64,000 nucleotides of DNA from CBDCWQ01 sp965223435 (GCA_965223435.1 CBDCWQ010000018.1:124001-188000), one strand, 5' to 3'; numbered from the stretch's first letter, positions 17,394-27,480 are shown. The notes: a model not told the origin generated them from the letters alone. Numbers and translations: made by a program.

Positions 17394-18260
17394 CGCCTTT
17401 ATCCTCGTATTGCGGAGCAAATGGCGCAAGCAGCTGGTGAGAGAAATTACCGCCCATGCTGAAATTTATGTAGGACTGCCCGCCATCGATTTGCACATCC
17501 CAATGATCCGCATGACTTCCATGGGCTCGGTCGCGAATCCAGATGCGACCTTCGTGATCAACATAGCTTTTCTTGCCCGCCTTGGGTCCGTGGGTGATCT
17601 TGGCCTTCTTTATGATGGGGTGGCCCTTTTTGTTCAAAGTTGTGGCTGGGCGAAATGGAATACTTCCTCCTTGTGGCAGTCCCGCTTTGTCGATTTGCTG
17701 CAAGATTCTTGAGTTAAGGACTGCCTTGTTGTGGACCCATGTTTGGAGCCTACCCATGAAGTAAGTGTGATGACCATCGACCCCGATGTTGTGGACGGTC
17801 TCCGTTCGCGCTGTTTTGATCATCCGTGAGGCCGTAGACACAGCGCCCGAAGCGGCTCGCAGTTCATAGTGAACCGTGCATAGTGAACCGTGAGCTCTTC
17901 GACCATGGCCTAGCCGCGATCGATAACCCAGAATGGGTGTTCGGCTGTGGTCTTGAGGTTCTCCGTTGCGCCACCAGTTGCTGTAACTGTTAGTTCGTAG
18001 ATCTCAATGCCCTCGCGAACAAACGTGGCTGATAGCCGCTGGTACTTCAGTACTCCGCTTTCTTCGTTGCGGGACAAGAAAGGTAGTCCTCGCGGATTTG
18101 CTCGATTGGGACCGGTCCTTCATTGGTTTCTATAGTCGTTCCTGCGACAAAACGGCCGAGCAGTCCTCCATTTGCAATATTCGGTCTTCTGATGGAGCCT
18201 AGCGGTTGTCCCGCTGCGCGTAATTGCAGCGTTGGTGAACAGCAGCAGGGGGTGCGTCTC
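17326..18260 (-). pseudogene. Orphan RHS C-terminal tip: HINT pretoxin plus toxin domain, frameshifted
   Basis: The minus strand reads, across frame changes, LGSIRRPNIANGGLLGRFVA then GTTIETNEGPVPIEQIRE (start of a HINT domain where intact copies have CFVA), a middle block with TAEHPFWVIDRG, and the HINT end TVHNIGVDGHHTYFMG...TWVHNKA. After the HINT Asn the toxin domain runs GGSIPFRPATTLNKKG, GPKAGKKSYVDHEGRIWIRD and HADHWDVQIDGGQSYI. The latter resembles the polymorphic toxin family called type 37 as I recall it. At least one frameshift in the HINT and a stop near 17890 make it non-functional in place. It has no RHS shell of its own. Confidence 0.7.
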
Positions 18261-18720
18261 CATCGTCACGATACCCGCGGCGGACATTTCGCGAACGATT
18301 GAAAGGCTACGCGCCCGGAGCGATTGAGAGAGATATCGCCCGCGGCGGTAGCCATTTCTTGAACTTTCGACTTCTTTTCGGAGGGTCTGGCCCTCGGCCC
18401 AAAAATTTTCTGTTGCCAGGGAGGGCCTCAAAGCAAAGGCAACTATTCATGTCAGGACGGACGACGTCGGACATTTACTTTTGAGCTGTGTATATCTGAA
18501 ATCAACCATGAAGAGCCTCAGCTTATGTTTTTAACCGGAATGCGGCCCTACTAAGCGTAAGCTGTGCGTTCGTCAATACTCTCAACAACTCGAGGGTGTC
18601 GAACCGAGGCCTCGATCAGCGGGCTCCGTGGGGAAGCCGGCAACGTGTGGCGGGTAGGTAGCGTTCAGTATTTTCTGCATCGTAGCAGGGCCTGCGATTG
18701 GGCCGGTCACTCCATAGGGT
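18261..18720. other. Spacer between displaced tips and the live RHS immunity gene
   Basis: No credible gene. The left end (to ~18330) still carries weak similarity to the segment before the HINT domain. The rest, including an AT-rich patch around 18470-18550, shows nothing I recognise. Confidence 0.5.
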
Positions 18721-19200
18721 TTAGGATGCCAACCTGGGAAGAGGCCTGGAGAAGACCCTCTGAACAAACTCAATGTTATCGTCCTTGGCATCACCCAGCT
18801 CGACTGCCTCCAGAGTGGACATCGGTATCCCATCAATGGTATCGCCAGCGAGAAAGTCGACGACAACGTCGCCAGGCTCCTTGCATACTTCAAGCCGACA
18901 GGTGAACGGCAGGTCGTGCCACTCACTGCCTCGCGTCGCCGATAAGCGAAGGGTCCCAGAGATCTCATCAAACCAGGTGTAAAAAAGGAAGGGCTTACCG
19001 GAACCTCGGAGCTTCCTGGCAAACACACGAATGGCAGCCTCCAAAAATGCTAGGAGTTGGTTACTGTCCAGGCTCATCAATTCCTTCCGGGAGATTGCAA
19101 AGATCTGCTGATTGGTAATGGCTATTTCCTCGCGGTTGCCCTCGGCGCTCAATTTCGCGGCCTCCAAGCTGGCGAGCCAGTTTCTGAGAATTGGCCTCAC
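18721..19200 (-). CDS. Immunity protein of the second RHS toxin (159 aa, unknown family)
   Basis: A GTG at 19200 lies one base after the stop codon of the RHS gene (TGA at 19204-19202), so translation is almost certainly coupled to the toxin. The 159-residue product (RPILRNWLASLEAAKLSAEG; GSGKPFLFYTWFDEISGTLR; EPGDVVVDFLAGDTIDG) is acidic, has no signal peptide and looks like an alpha/beta protein. I do not recognise the family. By position and strand it is the cognate immunity protein for the toxin tip that ends at 19202. An alternative start further in (ATG, ISRKELMSL region) cannot be excluded. Confidence 0.75.
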   Translation of the reverse strand: MRPILRNWLASLEAAKLSAEGNREEIAITNQQIFAISRKELMSLDSNQLLAFLEAAIRVFARKLRGSGKPFLFYTWFDEISGTLRLSATRGSEWHDLPFTCRLEVCKEPGDVVVDFLAGDTIDGIPMSTLEAVELGDAKDDNIEFVQRVFSRPLPRLAS

Positions 19201-19201
19201 G

Positions 19202-22200
19202 TCAAAACCCCGCCGCGTTCAGCTCGGACCAGGGGATTTCCATCCCTGTGGGTCCCTTGTGCTTTCCCGTTATGAAGTCGCCGTACTGGTTTGCGTCCGC
19301 CTTCCACTTTAAACCGTCTTTTGTCTCTTCAAAGACCTTCCACTTCGAGCCGCCATGTTCTGCGCGGTCCTTGGACCACCAGAGGCCATCCGATTTGCTC
19401 TTGTGGAATCTGCCGAACCGTGTGCTGCGCATGGTCTTCTCGGTGCCTTCTTTGGTAATCTTCCAGAGGCCGCGACAAGTATTGTGCACCCAAATGCCGC
19501 CGTCGCCAACGAAGTACGTGCGAAAGTCCGCAACTTCGAAGTTGTAGACAGTCTCGCGCTCGCCGGTGTCTGCGACTGAGCGCACTTCGGCCCAGCCATC
19601 GCGAGCCAAAACTGCGTCTCCAGTCCATAGGTTACCGACCGCGAGCCAGCCGTCCGCCGTCCAAAGCGGGTGCTCCGCCGTAACCAGTAGTTCTTGCTCG
19701 TCGCCATCGGCTTCGATAAGGTTCAGGTCGAATACGGGCTGGTCGGGTGTGATGAAGGTCTGAACGACTGGCTTCCAGCCCTCCTCGCCGGTCTCGTCAT
19801 CTCGTGACCATACGAGGTCACCAGTTTTAATCTCCTCTATTGGCCTCAGGCCGTCTGCCGTTTCTACCAGCGTTGCGGCGACAAAACAGACCTTGCCTCC
19901 CCCTCTTGCGGCGTTGAGTCTTCCGACGGAACCAAGGCGTTCCCCTGCTGTCCGCAACGCGGTGTTGGTGATGTTTCTTGTAGCGGCTGTAGCTGGGGCG
20001 GATGTTGCGGCGAATCCACCCACGATGCCGCCAATGAGGTTTCCTGCGGCGAAAAAGTCGGATGATGTGCCTTGGCCGTTGATGATTCTTGTTCCGGTGT
20101 TGACGATTTCTGCAGCGCCGCCGGTCGCGAGGCCGTAGATGGCGACGCCGGCAAGTCCGACGCCAAGGGCTATGGCGGCGGGGGCGCTTGCTGCGGCCAC
20201 GGCGGTGAAAGCGAATCCCATGGCTGCGCCGGTCGCGGCGCCGGTGGTGAAGCCGGCGAAGAAAGATGCGGTGTTGACCATGGGGGCGCTCCATAGGGGG
20301 GGCGTGCCTCTGGGGTTGGCGATGGGGAAGGCGATGGGGGTGACCATAGAATCGGGCACGAAGGCATCAGCGGGTCCCGTGGGGCCGCCGACAACGATAC
20401 GGACATCGAATTGGAGTCGGGAGACGAAATCGTTGTTTTGGGGGGTGTTGGAGCCCGAGGTGGTAAATCCGGTGGGGTCGGTGAGGGTGACGGGGTTGTT
20501 GAAGGCGTAGGCGTATCGGTTCAGGCTTTGGCTGAAGAAGGGGGCTTGGACGAAGGGATCTGGGGTTGTGAACCGTCCAACGGCGGGGTCGTAGATACGG
20601 CCCTGCATGTTGATGAGACCGAGTTCTGCATCGTCTTCGTGTCCGGTGAATCCGGCGGGTCTGATGGTTTTTGGGGTTTTTTGGGGGCCGGGGCGCCAGT
20701 GGGGTGACCTTGGGAGGCCAAAGGCGTCGTAGCTGCGCTCTTCGGCAATTGTGCCGTCGTCGTTGGTGAGGACGTCTACGGAGCCGAGGTGATCGTCGTG
20801 GAGGTAGAGGACAGACCTGCCCTGGGGGTCCAGTTCGGGGTCGGGTGGGTTCTCGAAGTGATGGGTTTGTAGTTCAGCGACGGCCCGTCCGTCGGCGAAG
20901 ATGAAGTAGTGGTTGGTTTCTGTTGGGGTGTTTTTGTCTTCTGCGGCGGATTCTGATGGGCGCCTTTGGAAGAAGAGGCCGCTGACGTAGATGGTGGTTG
21001 CCGAGTTGGTTTGCTTTTTGACTCTGGAAAAGGCGGCATCGTATTCGAATGAGGCGGTTTGTTCTTGGGTGGTGATAACCTTTCGGACCTTGTTGAACGG
21101 AGTGTATTCGAGCTGGTGTTTGAGGCTGCGTAGAGTGTTTCCGTTGCCGTCGTATTGGTAGTCGACGCGGGGTCCGTTGAGGGGTTGGATGGCGCGTATG
21201 GCATGGGTTTTGGGGTGGTATTCGTAGGTCCCAACATCGGACCGGTACTGGATGTTTCCGGCTTCGTCATACTCGAGGGAGAGCTCAGATTGGTACGGAG
21301 GGGGCTCGTCGGTCTGGGGTTGTGAGCTTCCGAGGCTGCGAAGGTGCTGAAACCACGTGGTGGGCAAGACGGTGGAGCGGGGGAGCCTGTTCGGTGTGGG
21401 GTGGAGGGGCTCCTGTCCTTGGAGGGATGGCTCATCTTTGGAGTGTTCTTGGAGAGGCCACGGGAGCTTCTGAATCGTGCTGTTTGTGCCGGAAGGGACT
21501 GGACTGGGTGGATTGAGGGTGTCGGTGCCCTCCTTGAAAGCGGCATACACCAGGCGGTTCATGGGATCGTAGGTGAAAGACTCGGTCATGGACTGGCGGT
21601 AATCGATGCGTCCGATGAGGTTGTCTCGTTGGTCGTAGTTGTAGGCGCGATCTTGGGCAAGCGCGGTGGGTCCGCTGGGGAGAATGGTTTGAATGCGGTG
21701 AATTCGTCCTTGTGCTCCGTAGGAACGTGTGGTTTCGACGCCATTGCCGAAAAACGCGCGCGTCGTCTGGCCAAGCATGTTGGTTTGGACGCGGGTCCAG
21801 AAGGTGAACCCTGAACTGGCTTCCGAAACCGAGCGAAGAATGCCGTTGTGGTAGTTGTATTTGGCTGCAAAGGCCTCACCGTCTGGGGAAACGGGATAAT
21901 GAACTTCATCGATGCGACCGGCTTCGTCATAACGGTATCTGAGGTCGAAGGTTTCTTCGTCTACGATCGTGCGTTCGGCTTCTACGCGACCGGCCTCGTC
22001 GTAGAAAAAGAGGCGCTCATGTCCATCGGGGCTTTTGGTGTACCCGAGGCGACCCATGCCGTTTGGGGTGTTGTCGAAGCTCCAGGTCGTGACGCCGTCT
22101 TCTCCATCGATCATTTTTGTTCTTCGACCGAGAGCGTCGTACTCTAAGCGGGTGGTTCTGCCGTCTCCGTCGACGTGGGACGTGACCTCGCCGAAGGCGT

Positions 22201-25200
22201 TGTATGTGTAGCGGTGGGTTCCGAGGTCGGGGTCGATGAGCGCGGTCCGGAATCCGTGGGAGGTTTCGATTTGAATGGCGGCGCCGACGGTGTCTGTGAC
22301 CTTCTTTAAGTCGCCAAATGGGGCATAGTTGTAGGTTGTGGCGTGGCCGAGTTCATCCACGACGCGTTCTATTTGACCTTGGCCGTTGCGATAGGTGGTT
22401 GTGGTGTATCCGCGTGGATCAATGGTTCGAACCGAAGTGCCCGAGGCATTGCGTAGTCCGCCGAGGCCTATGTCGTAGCGCCAATTCCACACGGTTCCAT
22501 CGGAGCGCAAAAAACGGATCGGGCGGTCCAGGGCGTCGTATTCGTACGCGTCGAAAGGAGCGGTCTCACCCTCCGTGGTGGGCAATGTTTGACCGTGAAT
22601 TCGTCCGAGGCGATCGTATGCGGTTTTGGTGTGGAGCTTGCGATCGTTGAAGTCGACGTAGGTTGTGGTGTGTGGACGCTCGAGTCGATCGTACTGGGTG
22701 AGGACTGGAGGTTCTCCGGTGGTTTGTGATTCGATTTGGTACAAGTCTTCGGCATTTGTTGGGGGAAGTAAGTGATAGGTTGTACGCGAGTTGTCGGGAA
22801 GCAGCACTTCGGTGAGGCGCCCAAAACCGTCGTAAGAGGCTTGGTATACTTCGCCATTGGGTCCGACTTCTTTCAAGATGGCTCCGGAGGCGGGGTCGTG
22901 CTCTCGCTCGACTCGGTGCCCGAGCGCATTGATCTCGGCGGTCAAAAATGTGCGCTGAACGTCATCGTATTCAAAGGTTGTCGTCCGGACATCACCCTTG
23001 AGGTCTGAAACAGAGACACCGACAAGGTTTCCGTATGCGTCGCGGTCTAGTTCGGTCACCGCTCGCGTAGGTTGTGAGGCCCGAGCGGTGGTGCTTTTTA
23101 AAGCGCCGTTTTCCATGTTCCAGTCCCACGTCGTACTCCGAGCTTCTTCGACCCCTTCGTGGGTTCTGGTGATTTGCTGGAAGATGGGTCGCCCAAGGAT
23201 CCAGTGTTCTTCGTTGGACTCGAATGTGGTGTGTACCTCCTCGCTCGTTCCGCCAACGACATGCGTGTACGTCAGGAGGGGGTTTCCGAATCGATCGACT
23301 TCGGCATTTGTCGTGGTACGCGCGCTGAGAAGTGTCGTGTCAAAGCGCTCTTCGTCGGGGCCGAGGAGGTATGTGTCTTGCATTGTCCTATAGACGTATC
23401 CAAAAGCAGAGACGAAGGGGAATGGATTTGGTCCTGAACGATGGTCCGGATGTTTGACTTTGAGATCATAGTCGATCGTTCGTGCGTATCTCTCAACAAG
23501 TCCGGTGTCCGGGTGGGGCAACATGGTTGTCTCATATACATTCTTGGGCAAGCCCAGATACGGATAGATATAGCCTCCGGCGCCTGGCGTAGATGGAAAC
23601 GTTTCGAAGGAGAAGGTCGTTTTCTGGACTCTTTGGCGCGCGTGGTCCTCGACTTCAACGGCCTCAAAACCCAAAAAGCCATAACCTCGGAGATCGGCAC
23701 GGCCACCGGAGTATCGGTAGGTCTTGTGGGTTGGACTGTGTCCGGGGCCCGCATCCTGGAAGATGTCGGACACAACTTGGGCGTTTGAGCCCGCAATACA
23801 TGTCACCGTGGTGCTCTTGGGACAAACTCCGGGCTGATGCACCGCCGTGTTCGACAGGGGGGCGTACTGGATTTGATAGGTTTCTTTTGAGGCACCCTCT
23901 CGAATCGTGGTCAACAGGTCTGGTGGAGAGGATCGGTGATAGTAAACGCGAAACGTATTGTCGTGGAGGAGAATATCGGGCATTCCATTGCCATCAAAGT
24001 CGCCCACCATGACTTTGGCCTTGCTGCTCATTCCCGGTATTTCGAGTATATTTGGGGTCCAATGAATGCCTTCCTCGACCACAGACGGGGAGTAGATGGT
24101 CACCCGGTCTCGGTGAGCGAACGGGACCGCCAAGTCGCTTCGACCGTCTCCGTTGAAGTCTGAAATGAGTGTGGTTTCCGGCATGTTCTGCTCACCAGAC
24201 AAGGATAGGGTGCCGGGTTCACCGTCTGCGAGACCAGGACCGGCGCCCAGCCAAGTCCGGTTGTGATGCGACGGGCGACCCATGTAATTTGTCTTCTTAA
24301 GCCTGCGCTTTCCCGCGAGGAGGTCGATGATACCGTCACCATTGACATCTCCCTGAAGGACCGGCCGATAAGGGAGGGCCCAGTGCGCGTAGGGGCCATC
24401 CTCCCAAATCGCCTCTGTCTCCTTGAGAAAATCCACCACCAAGATTCGATCGCTCCTAGGTGTGTACCTCAGAATCTCTGAAGCCCCATCGCCATCGATA
24501 TCTGCGACCAAATCATGATGATTCACCACATCGATGTCGCTGGGGACATTCTGAAAAGTGGTCCAACCCTGGTCCGTACCGTCATGGAAGGCGTAGCTGT
24601 AGCCGTGTTTCGGCCAATTGCGGGCCAAGTCGACGCGGCCGTCTCCGTTAAAATCTCCGAACCGATCGTAGTACCTCCTTTGGGCGCCGGTCTTCCAAGC
24701 CGGTGCTCCAGAACCAGGAACCACCCAGTAGTACGTCGGTTCACTGGATACCCGCGCAACCAGCAAATCGGTTCTGCCATCGGAGTCAAAGTCCATGGTT
24801 CTCCAAACATGCCCTCCGAAGTCGAGGCGATGGATCTCAATCAGGCGCCCGAAAGGCTCCTGATGGGCTGATGCGGGACCCACGAGCGACGGCGGGTTGG
24901 CATAAGCTACGTAGAAAACGGTGTTGTTGTCCTCTCTGAATACTGCGAGCAGATCGTCGCGGCCATCGCCGTTCATGTCCGCCAACATCATTTCCGATTT
25001 GCTCAGGATGGACTGGTCGGGGTGAGTAAAAGGAACGGGCGCATCAAACTCCAGGGCTTCAACCCCACGCTCTTGCTTGTAACCCAGTACGATGGGCGCC
25101 AAACAGGCACCGTCTCGGTCGCACTCCTGGATCGTTTTGAGGCGATCTCGCTTCGATAGAGGCGAAGTTTCATAGCCAAGGCGATAGTTTCGGGTCATGT

Positions 25201-27397
25201 ACACATTCTGGTAGACGCGGACGCCTCGTAACCGGTGCTCGAGTGAGACGCGCGCGCCTGCCCGAAAACCCTTGACCATCGGACTCGACAGCTTGTCATA
25301 AACGAATTCGATATAGTTCTCAGGCTCGAGCGGCGAGGCTCCACCCGTCCCGTCGTTTCCGGTGTAGAAGATGTGCTTGGGAACCATTTCGGTTTCGGTG
25401 CGCGTGCCCCCATAGAATCCTGTCGTTTTTAAGTATTCAATGGCGATGTAGTTTCCAAAGCGATCATCTATGCGGTCGAGAAACCAGGCTTGAGTTTGGC
25501 CTTCTGAGCTGTGGCGCCTTGTGTCGCGGTGGCTACCATAGTGCAAAATCTGTCCATCTTTGGTCCACACGGTGAACGCGTTTGAAGCCACCATGCGCCG
25601 GACTCTCCGAAATGAATGAGGCACGGTTTGATACGCTTCGTAGTCTTGGTGCTTTTCCCGAAGGAGCAGCGTACTGTCGTCCAGGCAAAACGTGTCCTCC
25701 TGGTTGAGGTCGGCTTGTGTGGTTCCCTTCACGGCTCGCTTGTGGGTGCAGCGCTCGATCTTGGAGAGGCCCCCCAAACCCCAGCCGACACCCAAGTGGC
25801 CATGGCCACGGTTGCTTCGATAGTTGAGATTGAGCTGTGGCTCCACGCCCTGTCGGCCAGGGGGCGCCACAATGGGTATGGTGTAGTTCGAGGCACCAAG
25901 TGAATCGACCTGAAAAGCACCACGGGTCACGCCGACGCCATTTTTTAAGACGTCTCGATCTTCGATGCGGTTTGCGTCCGCCCGAGGACTGTCGACGGAC
26001 CGGAGATCGGGAAAGGGAGGGGGCTCTGATGCGAAGTTCACGATTTGCACTCTCGGCGGGAGGTCTCGGACCCCGCTCATAGCCCCCTCGATATCTGATG
26101 CGACCCATGAATCGAGTTCGGTCTGAGGGTCGCCCTCTTTCCTTTCAAAATAGCTGTCCTCAACCTTGAGTGAGAACGTGTTGGCTACATGCTCGTCGGT
26201 CATCCAGCCGACTTGATCATCGTCGATGGCAGAGCGCTTTGTTGCTCCCAAAAATTGGCTTCTGACGATGACATTGCCCCAGGACAGAGAGGAGCGGTGA
26301 GGAGGCGCCCAAATCGTGTACACAAATTGGTAGAGCCCTCGTGCGCTGCGCTTGAAAATATTGGTGTCAAACCAATTGTGCCGAGATCCTCGATGCGCTG
26401 AATCGTATCCGATTCGAACAGAGCATTCGGATGCGGATCCGAATTGGTTATAGGCGAAGAAGTTGTCTCTTCCGCCGTAGAGTTCAGCGTTGTGGCTGCT
26501 CAACCCGGTGAAAACATTCCCCATGATGCGGTTTCTATGGGCAGACTGCAATGCGACGCCCCCATTGTAGACATTGAACCTAAAAAGGGTCACCTCATGA
26601 GATTGGATCTCAACATGGCCGATGCGGCTTGCGGGGAGACCGTCCTTATCCAGCGCGCCCTGAAGAAAGAGTCCTTCTTTGTTGATGTTGAGAGTTTCGT
26701 CGTAGAGGCCTGGTGCAACGTAAATCATATCTCGAGGTGATGCTGCGTTGATCGCCGCTTGGATCGAACGATAGGGGCGGGCCTTGGTTCCATCTTCGAT
26801 CTCGGTGCCGTTCAGGTCGACATACCAGTCCTTCTTGGGTCCGACATTGAACTCCACGTATTCGGGCGGGGAGTCCAGTCCGCACCGGAACCATTCGGTT
26901 TGAACAAAACCACCCGTGCACCGGCCTGGACCAGAGGGGAAATCATGACCCAGAACGCCAACCTTATAGTGGGCCAAATCCTCCGTTTCGTAGGTTTTGT
27001 CGTCGACTTCAATCTTGTCGATGCGAATAGCCTGGTCGCTCCTGCCGCCGTATCCTTCGCGGATGATTTCCAGGCGTATGGACTGTACGTCGAGATGGGT
27101 ATGATGCTGGTATTCAAGCCGTTCGAATACGCGGTTGTTCGGATCGCCCGTGATTCCACTGAAGAGTGTCATGCGCGAACCATTGATGCGTAGGCCAAGG
27201 TGTGCGTAGAAGCGGCTTTGGGGGTCGCCCGCGGCGTGAATGACCACCTTCGTAGGAGGCTTTGTGGTCAGCGCTGCCTCCTCGAGTGTTTGCGCTTCGA
27301 GCCGACCTCCGCCAGGCGTAGCCGCAAATGCTGCGAGGACCAGCGCCTGCCGGACTCTATGGTGGAGCGCCGTCCTTCTTTTTCGGGTTCCCATCAT
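19202..27397 (-). CDS. SpvB-FG-GAP-RHS-HINT polymorphic toxin, 2731 aa
   Basis: ATG at 27397 (or the adjacent 27394) follows GGAGAGGAAAC. Order: signal peptide; ~50-205 carbohydrate-binding-like region (CTGGFVQTEWFRCGL); ~210-450 right-handed beta-helix (ARPYRSIQAAINAASPRDM); ~500-650 SpvB domain (GASNYTIPIVAPPGRQGVEP, GHLGVGWGLGGLSKIERC); ~780-1130 FG-GAP/VCBS repeats (DMNGDGRDDLL, DFNGDGRVDLA, DVNGDGIIDLL); TcdB-like middle part; ~1400-2260 RHS/YD repeats; core ending FTTPDPFVQAPFF...NRYAYAFNNPVTLTDPTG; an alanine/glycine-rich hydrophobic stretch; HINT pretoxin from CFVAATLVETADG to WVHNTC; final ~75-residue toxin with GLWWSKDRAEHGGSKWKVF and GDFITGKHKGPTG. The tip motif recalls RNase-like (BECR-fold) toxins; the target is unproven. 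Immunity gene overlaps downstream. Confidence 0.92.
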   Translation of the reverse strand: MMGTRKRRTALHHRVRQALVLAAFAATPGGGRLEAQTLEEAALTTKPPTKVVIHAAGDPQSRFYAHLGLRINGSRMTLFSGITGDPNNRVFERLEYQHHTHLDVQSIRLEIIREGYGGRSDQAIRIDKIEVDDKTYETEDLAHYKVGVLGHDFPSGPGRCTGGFVQTEWFRCGLDSPPEYVEFNVGPKKDWYVDLNGTEIEDGTKARPYRSIQAAINAASPRDMIYVAPGLYDETLNINKEGLFLQGALDKDGLPASRIGHVEIQSHEVTLFRFNVYNGGVALQSAHRNRIMGNVFTGLSSHNAELYGGRDNFFAYNQFGSASECSVRIGYDSAHRGSRHNWFDTNIFKRSARGLYQFVYTIWAPPHRSSLSWGNVIVRSQFLGATKRSAIDDDQVGWMTDEHVANTFSLKVEDSYFERKEGDPQTELDSWVASDIEGAMSGVRDLPPRVQIVNFASEPPPFPDLRSVDSPRADANRIEDRDVLKNGVGVTRGAFQVDSLGASNYTIPIVAPPGRQGVEPQLNLNYRSNRGHGHLGVGWGLGGLSKIERCTHKRAVKGTTQADLNQEDTFCLDDSTLLLREKHQDYEAYQTVPHSFRRVRRMVASNAFTVWTKDGQILHYGSHRDTRRHSSEGQTQAWFLDRIDDRFGNYIAIEYLKTTGFYGGTRTETEMVPKHIFYTGNDGTGGASPLEPENYIEFVYDKLSSPMVKGFRAGARVSLEHRLRGVRVYQNVYMTRNYRLGYETSPLSKRDRLKTIQECDRDGACLAPIVLGYKQERGVEALEFDAPVPFTHPDQSILSKSEMMLADMNGDGRDDLLAVFREDNNTVFYVAYANPPSLVGPASAHQEPFGRLIEIHRLDFGGHVWRTMDFDSDGRTDLLVARVSSEPTYYWVVPGSGAPAWKTGAQRRYYDRFGDFNGDGRVDLARNWPKHGYSYAFHDGTDQGWTTFQNVPSDIDVVNHHDLVADIDGDGASEILRYTPRSDRILVVDFLKETEAIWEDGPYAHWALPYRPVLQGDVNGDGIIDLLAGKRRLKKTNYMGRPSHHNRTWLGAGPGLADGEPGTLSLSGEQNMPETTLISDFNGDGRSDLAVPFAHRDRVTIYSPSVVEEGIHWTPNILEIPGMSSKAKVMVGDFDGNGMPDILLHDNTFRVYYHRSSPPDLLTTIREGASKETYQIQYAPLSNTAVHQPGVCPKSTTVTCIAGSNAQVVSDIFQDAGPGHSPTHKTYRYSGGRADLRGYGFLGFEAVEVEDHARQRVQKTTFSFETFPSTPGAGGYIYPYLGLPKNVYETTMLPHPDTGLVERYARTIDYDLKVKHPDHRSGPNPFPFVSAFGYVYRTMQDTYLLGPDEERFDTTLLSARTTTNAEVDRFGNPLLTYTHVVGGTSEEVHTTFESNEEHWILGRPIFQQITRTHEGVEEARSTTWDWNMENGALKSTTARASQPTRAVTELDRDAYGNLVGVSVSDLKGDVRTTTFEYDDVQRTFLTAEINALGHRVEREHDPASGAILKEVGPNGEVYQASYDGFGRLTEVLLPDNSRTTYHLLPPTNAEDLYQIESQTTGEPPVLTQYDRLERPHTTTYVDFNDRKLHTKTAYDRLGRIHGQTLPTTEGETAPFDAYEYDALDRPIRFLRSDGTVWNWRYDIGLGGLRNASGTSVRTIDPRGYTTTTYRNGQGQIERVVDELGHATTYNYAPFGDLKKVTDTVGAAIQIETSHGFRTALIDPDLGTHRYTYNAFGEVTSHVDGDGRTTRLEYDALGRRTKMIDGEDGVTTWSFDNTPNGMGRLGYTKSPDGHERLFFYDEAGRVEAERTIVDEETFDLRYRYDEAGRIDEVHYPVSPDGEAFAAKYNYHNGILRSVSEASSGFTFWTRVQTNMLGQTTRAFFGNGVETTRSYGAQGRIHRIQTILPSGPTALAQDRAYNYDQRDNLIGRIDYRQSMTESFTYDPMNRLVYAAFKEGTDTLNPPSPVPSGTNSTIQKLPWPLQEHSKDEPSLQGQEPLHPTPNRLPRSTVLPTTWFQHLRSLGSSQPQTDEPPPYQSELSLEYDEAGNIQYRSDVGTYEYHPKTHAIRAIQPLNGPRVDYQYDGNGNTLRSLKHQLEYTPFNKVRKVITTQEQTASFEYDAAFSRVKKQTNSATTIYVSGLFFQRRPSESAAEDKNTPTETNHYFIFADGRAVAELQTHHFENPPDPELDPQGRSVLYLHDDHLGSVDVLTNDDGTIAEERSYDAFGLPRSPHWRPGPQKTPKTIRPAGFTGHEDDAELGLINMQGRIYDPAVGRFTTPDPFVQAPFFSQSLNRYAYAFNNPVTLTDPTGFTTSGSNTPQNNDFVSRLQFDVRIVVGGPTGPADAFVPDSMVTPIAFPIANPRGTPPLWSAPMVNTASFFAGFTTGAATGAAMGFAFTAVAAASAPAAIALGVGLAGVAIYGLATGGAAEIVNTGTRIINGQGTSSDFFAAGNLIGGIVGGFAATSAPATAATRNITNTALRTAGERLGSVGRLNAARGGGKVCFVAATLVETADGLRPIEEIKTGDLVWSRDDETGEEGWKPVVQTFITPDQPVFDLNLIEADGDEQELLVTAEHPLWTADGWLAVGNLWTGDAVLARDGWAEVRSVADTGERETVYNFEVADFRTYFVGDGGIWVHNTCRGLWKITKEGTEKTMRSTRFGRFHKSKSDGLWWSKDRAEHGGSKWKVFEETKDGLKWKADANQYGDFITGKHKGPTGMEIPWSELNAAGF
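20991..21976. repeat. RHS core segment shared with 152-1134
   Basis: About 985 bp inside the intact RHS gene are repeated, same orientation, at 152-1134 with roughly a mismatch every 20-30 bases and small indels. A second, shorter shared block (20286-20590) recurs at 16681-16955. Confidence 0.88.
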
Positions 27398-27464
27398 GTT
27401 TCCTCTCCGTCTGCGTGTCGGCGCGTTGGAGTGCAGAGCCAACCCGTGCAGGCGGTCGTGCTAC

Positions 27465-27480
27465 TGCGATCTTTTTGCCA
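27465..27480 (-). promoter_or_regulatory. Possible sigma-54 promoter of the SpvB-RHS gene
   Basis: On the minus strand TGGCAAAAAGATCGCA has GG and GC exactly ten bases apart, a TGGCA -24 element and a TCGCA -12 element (one mismatch to TTGCA). The start would be near 27454, about 57 bases before the ATG. Weaker than the perfect sites at 12604 and 28113. The rest of 27398-27666 is without a gene. Confidence 0.4.
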
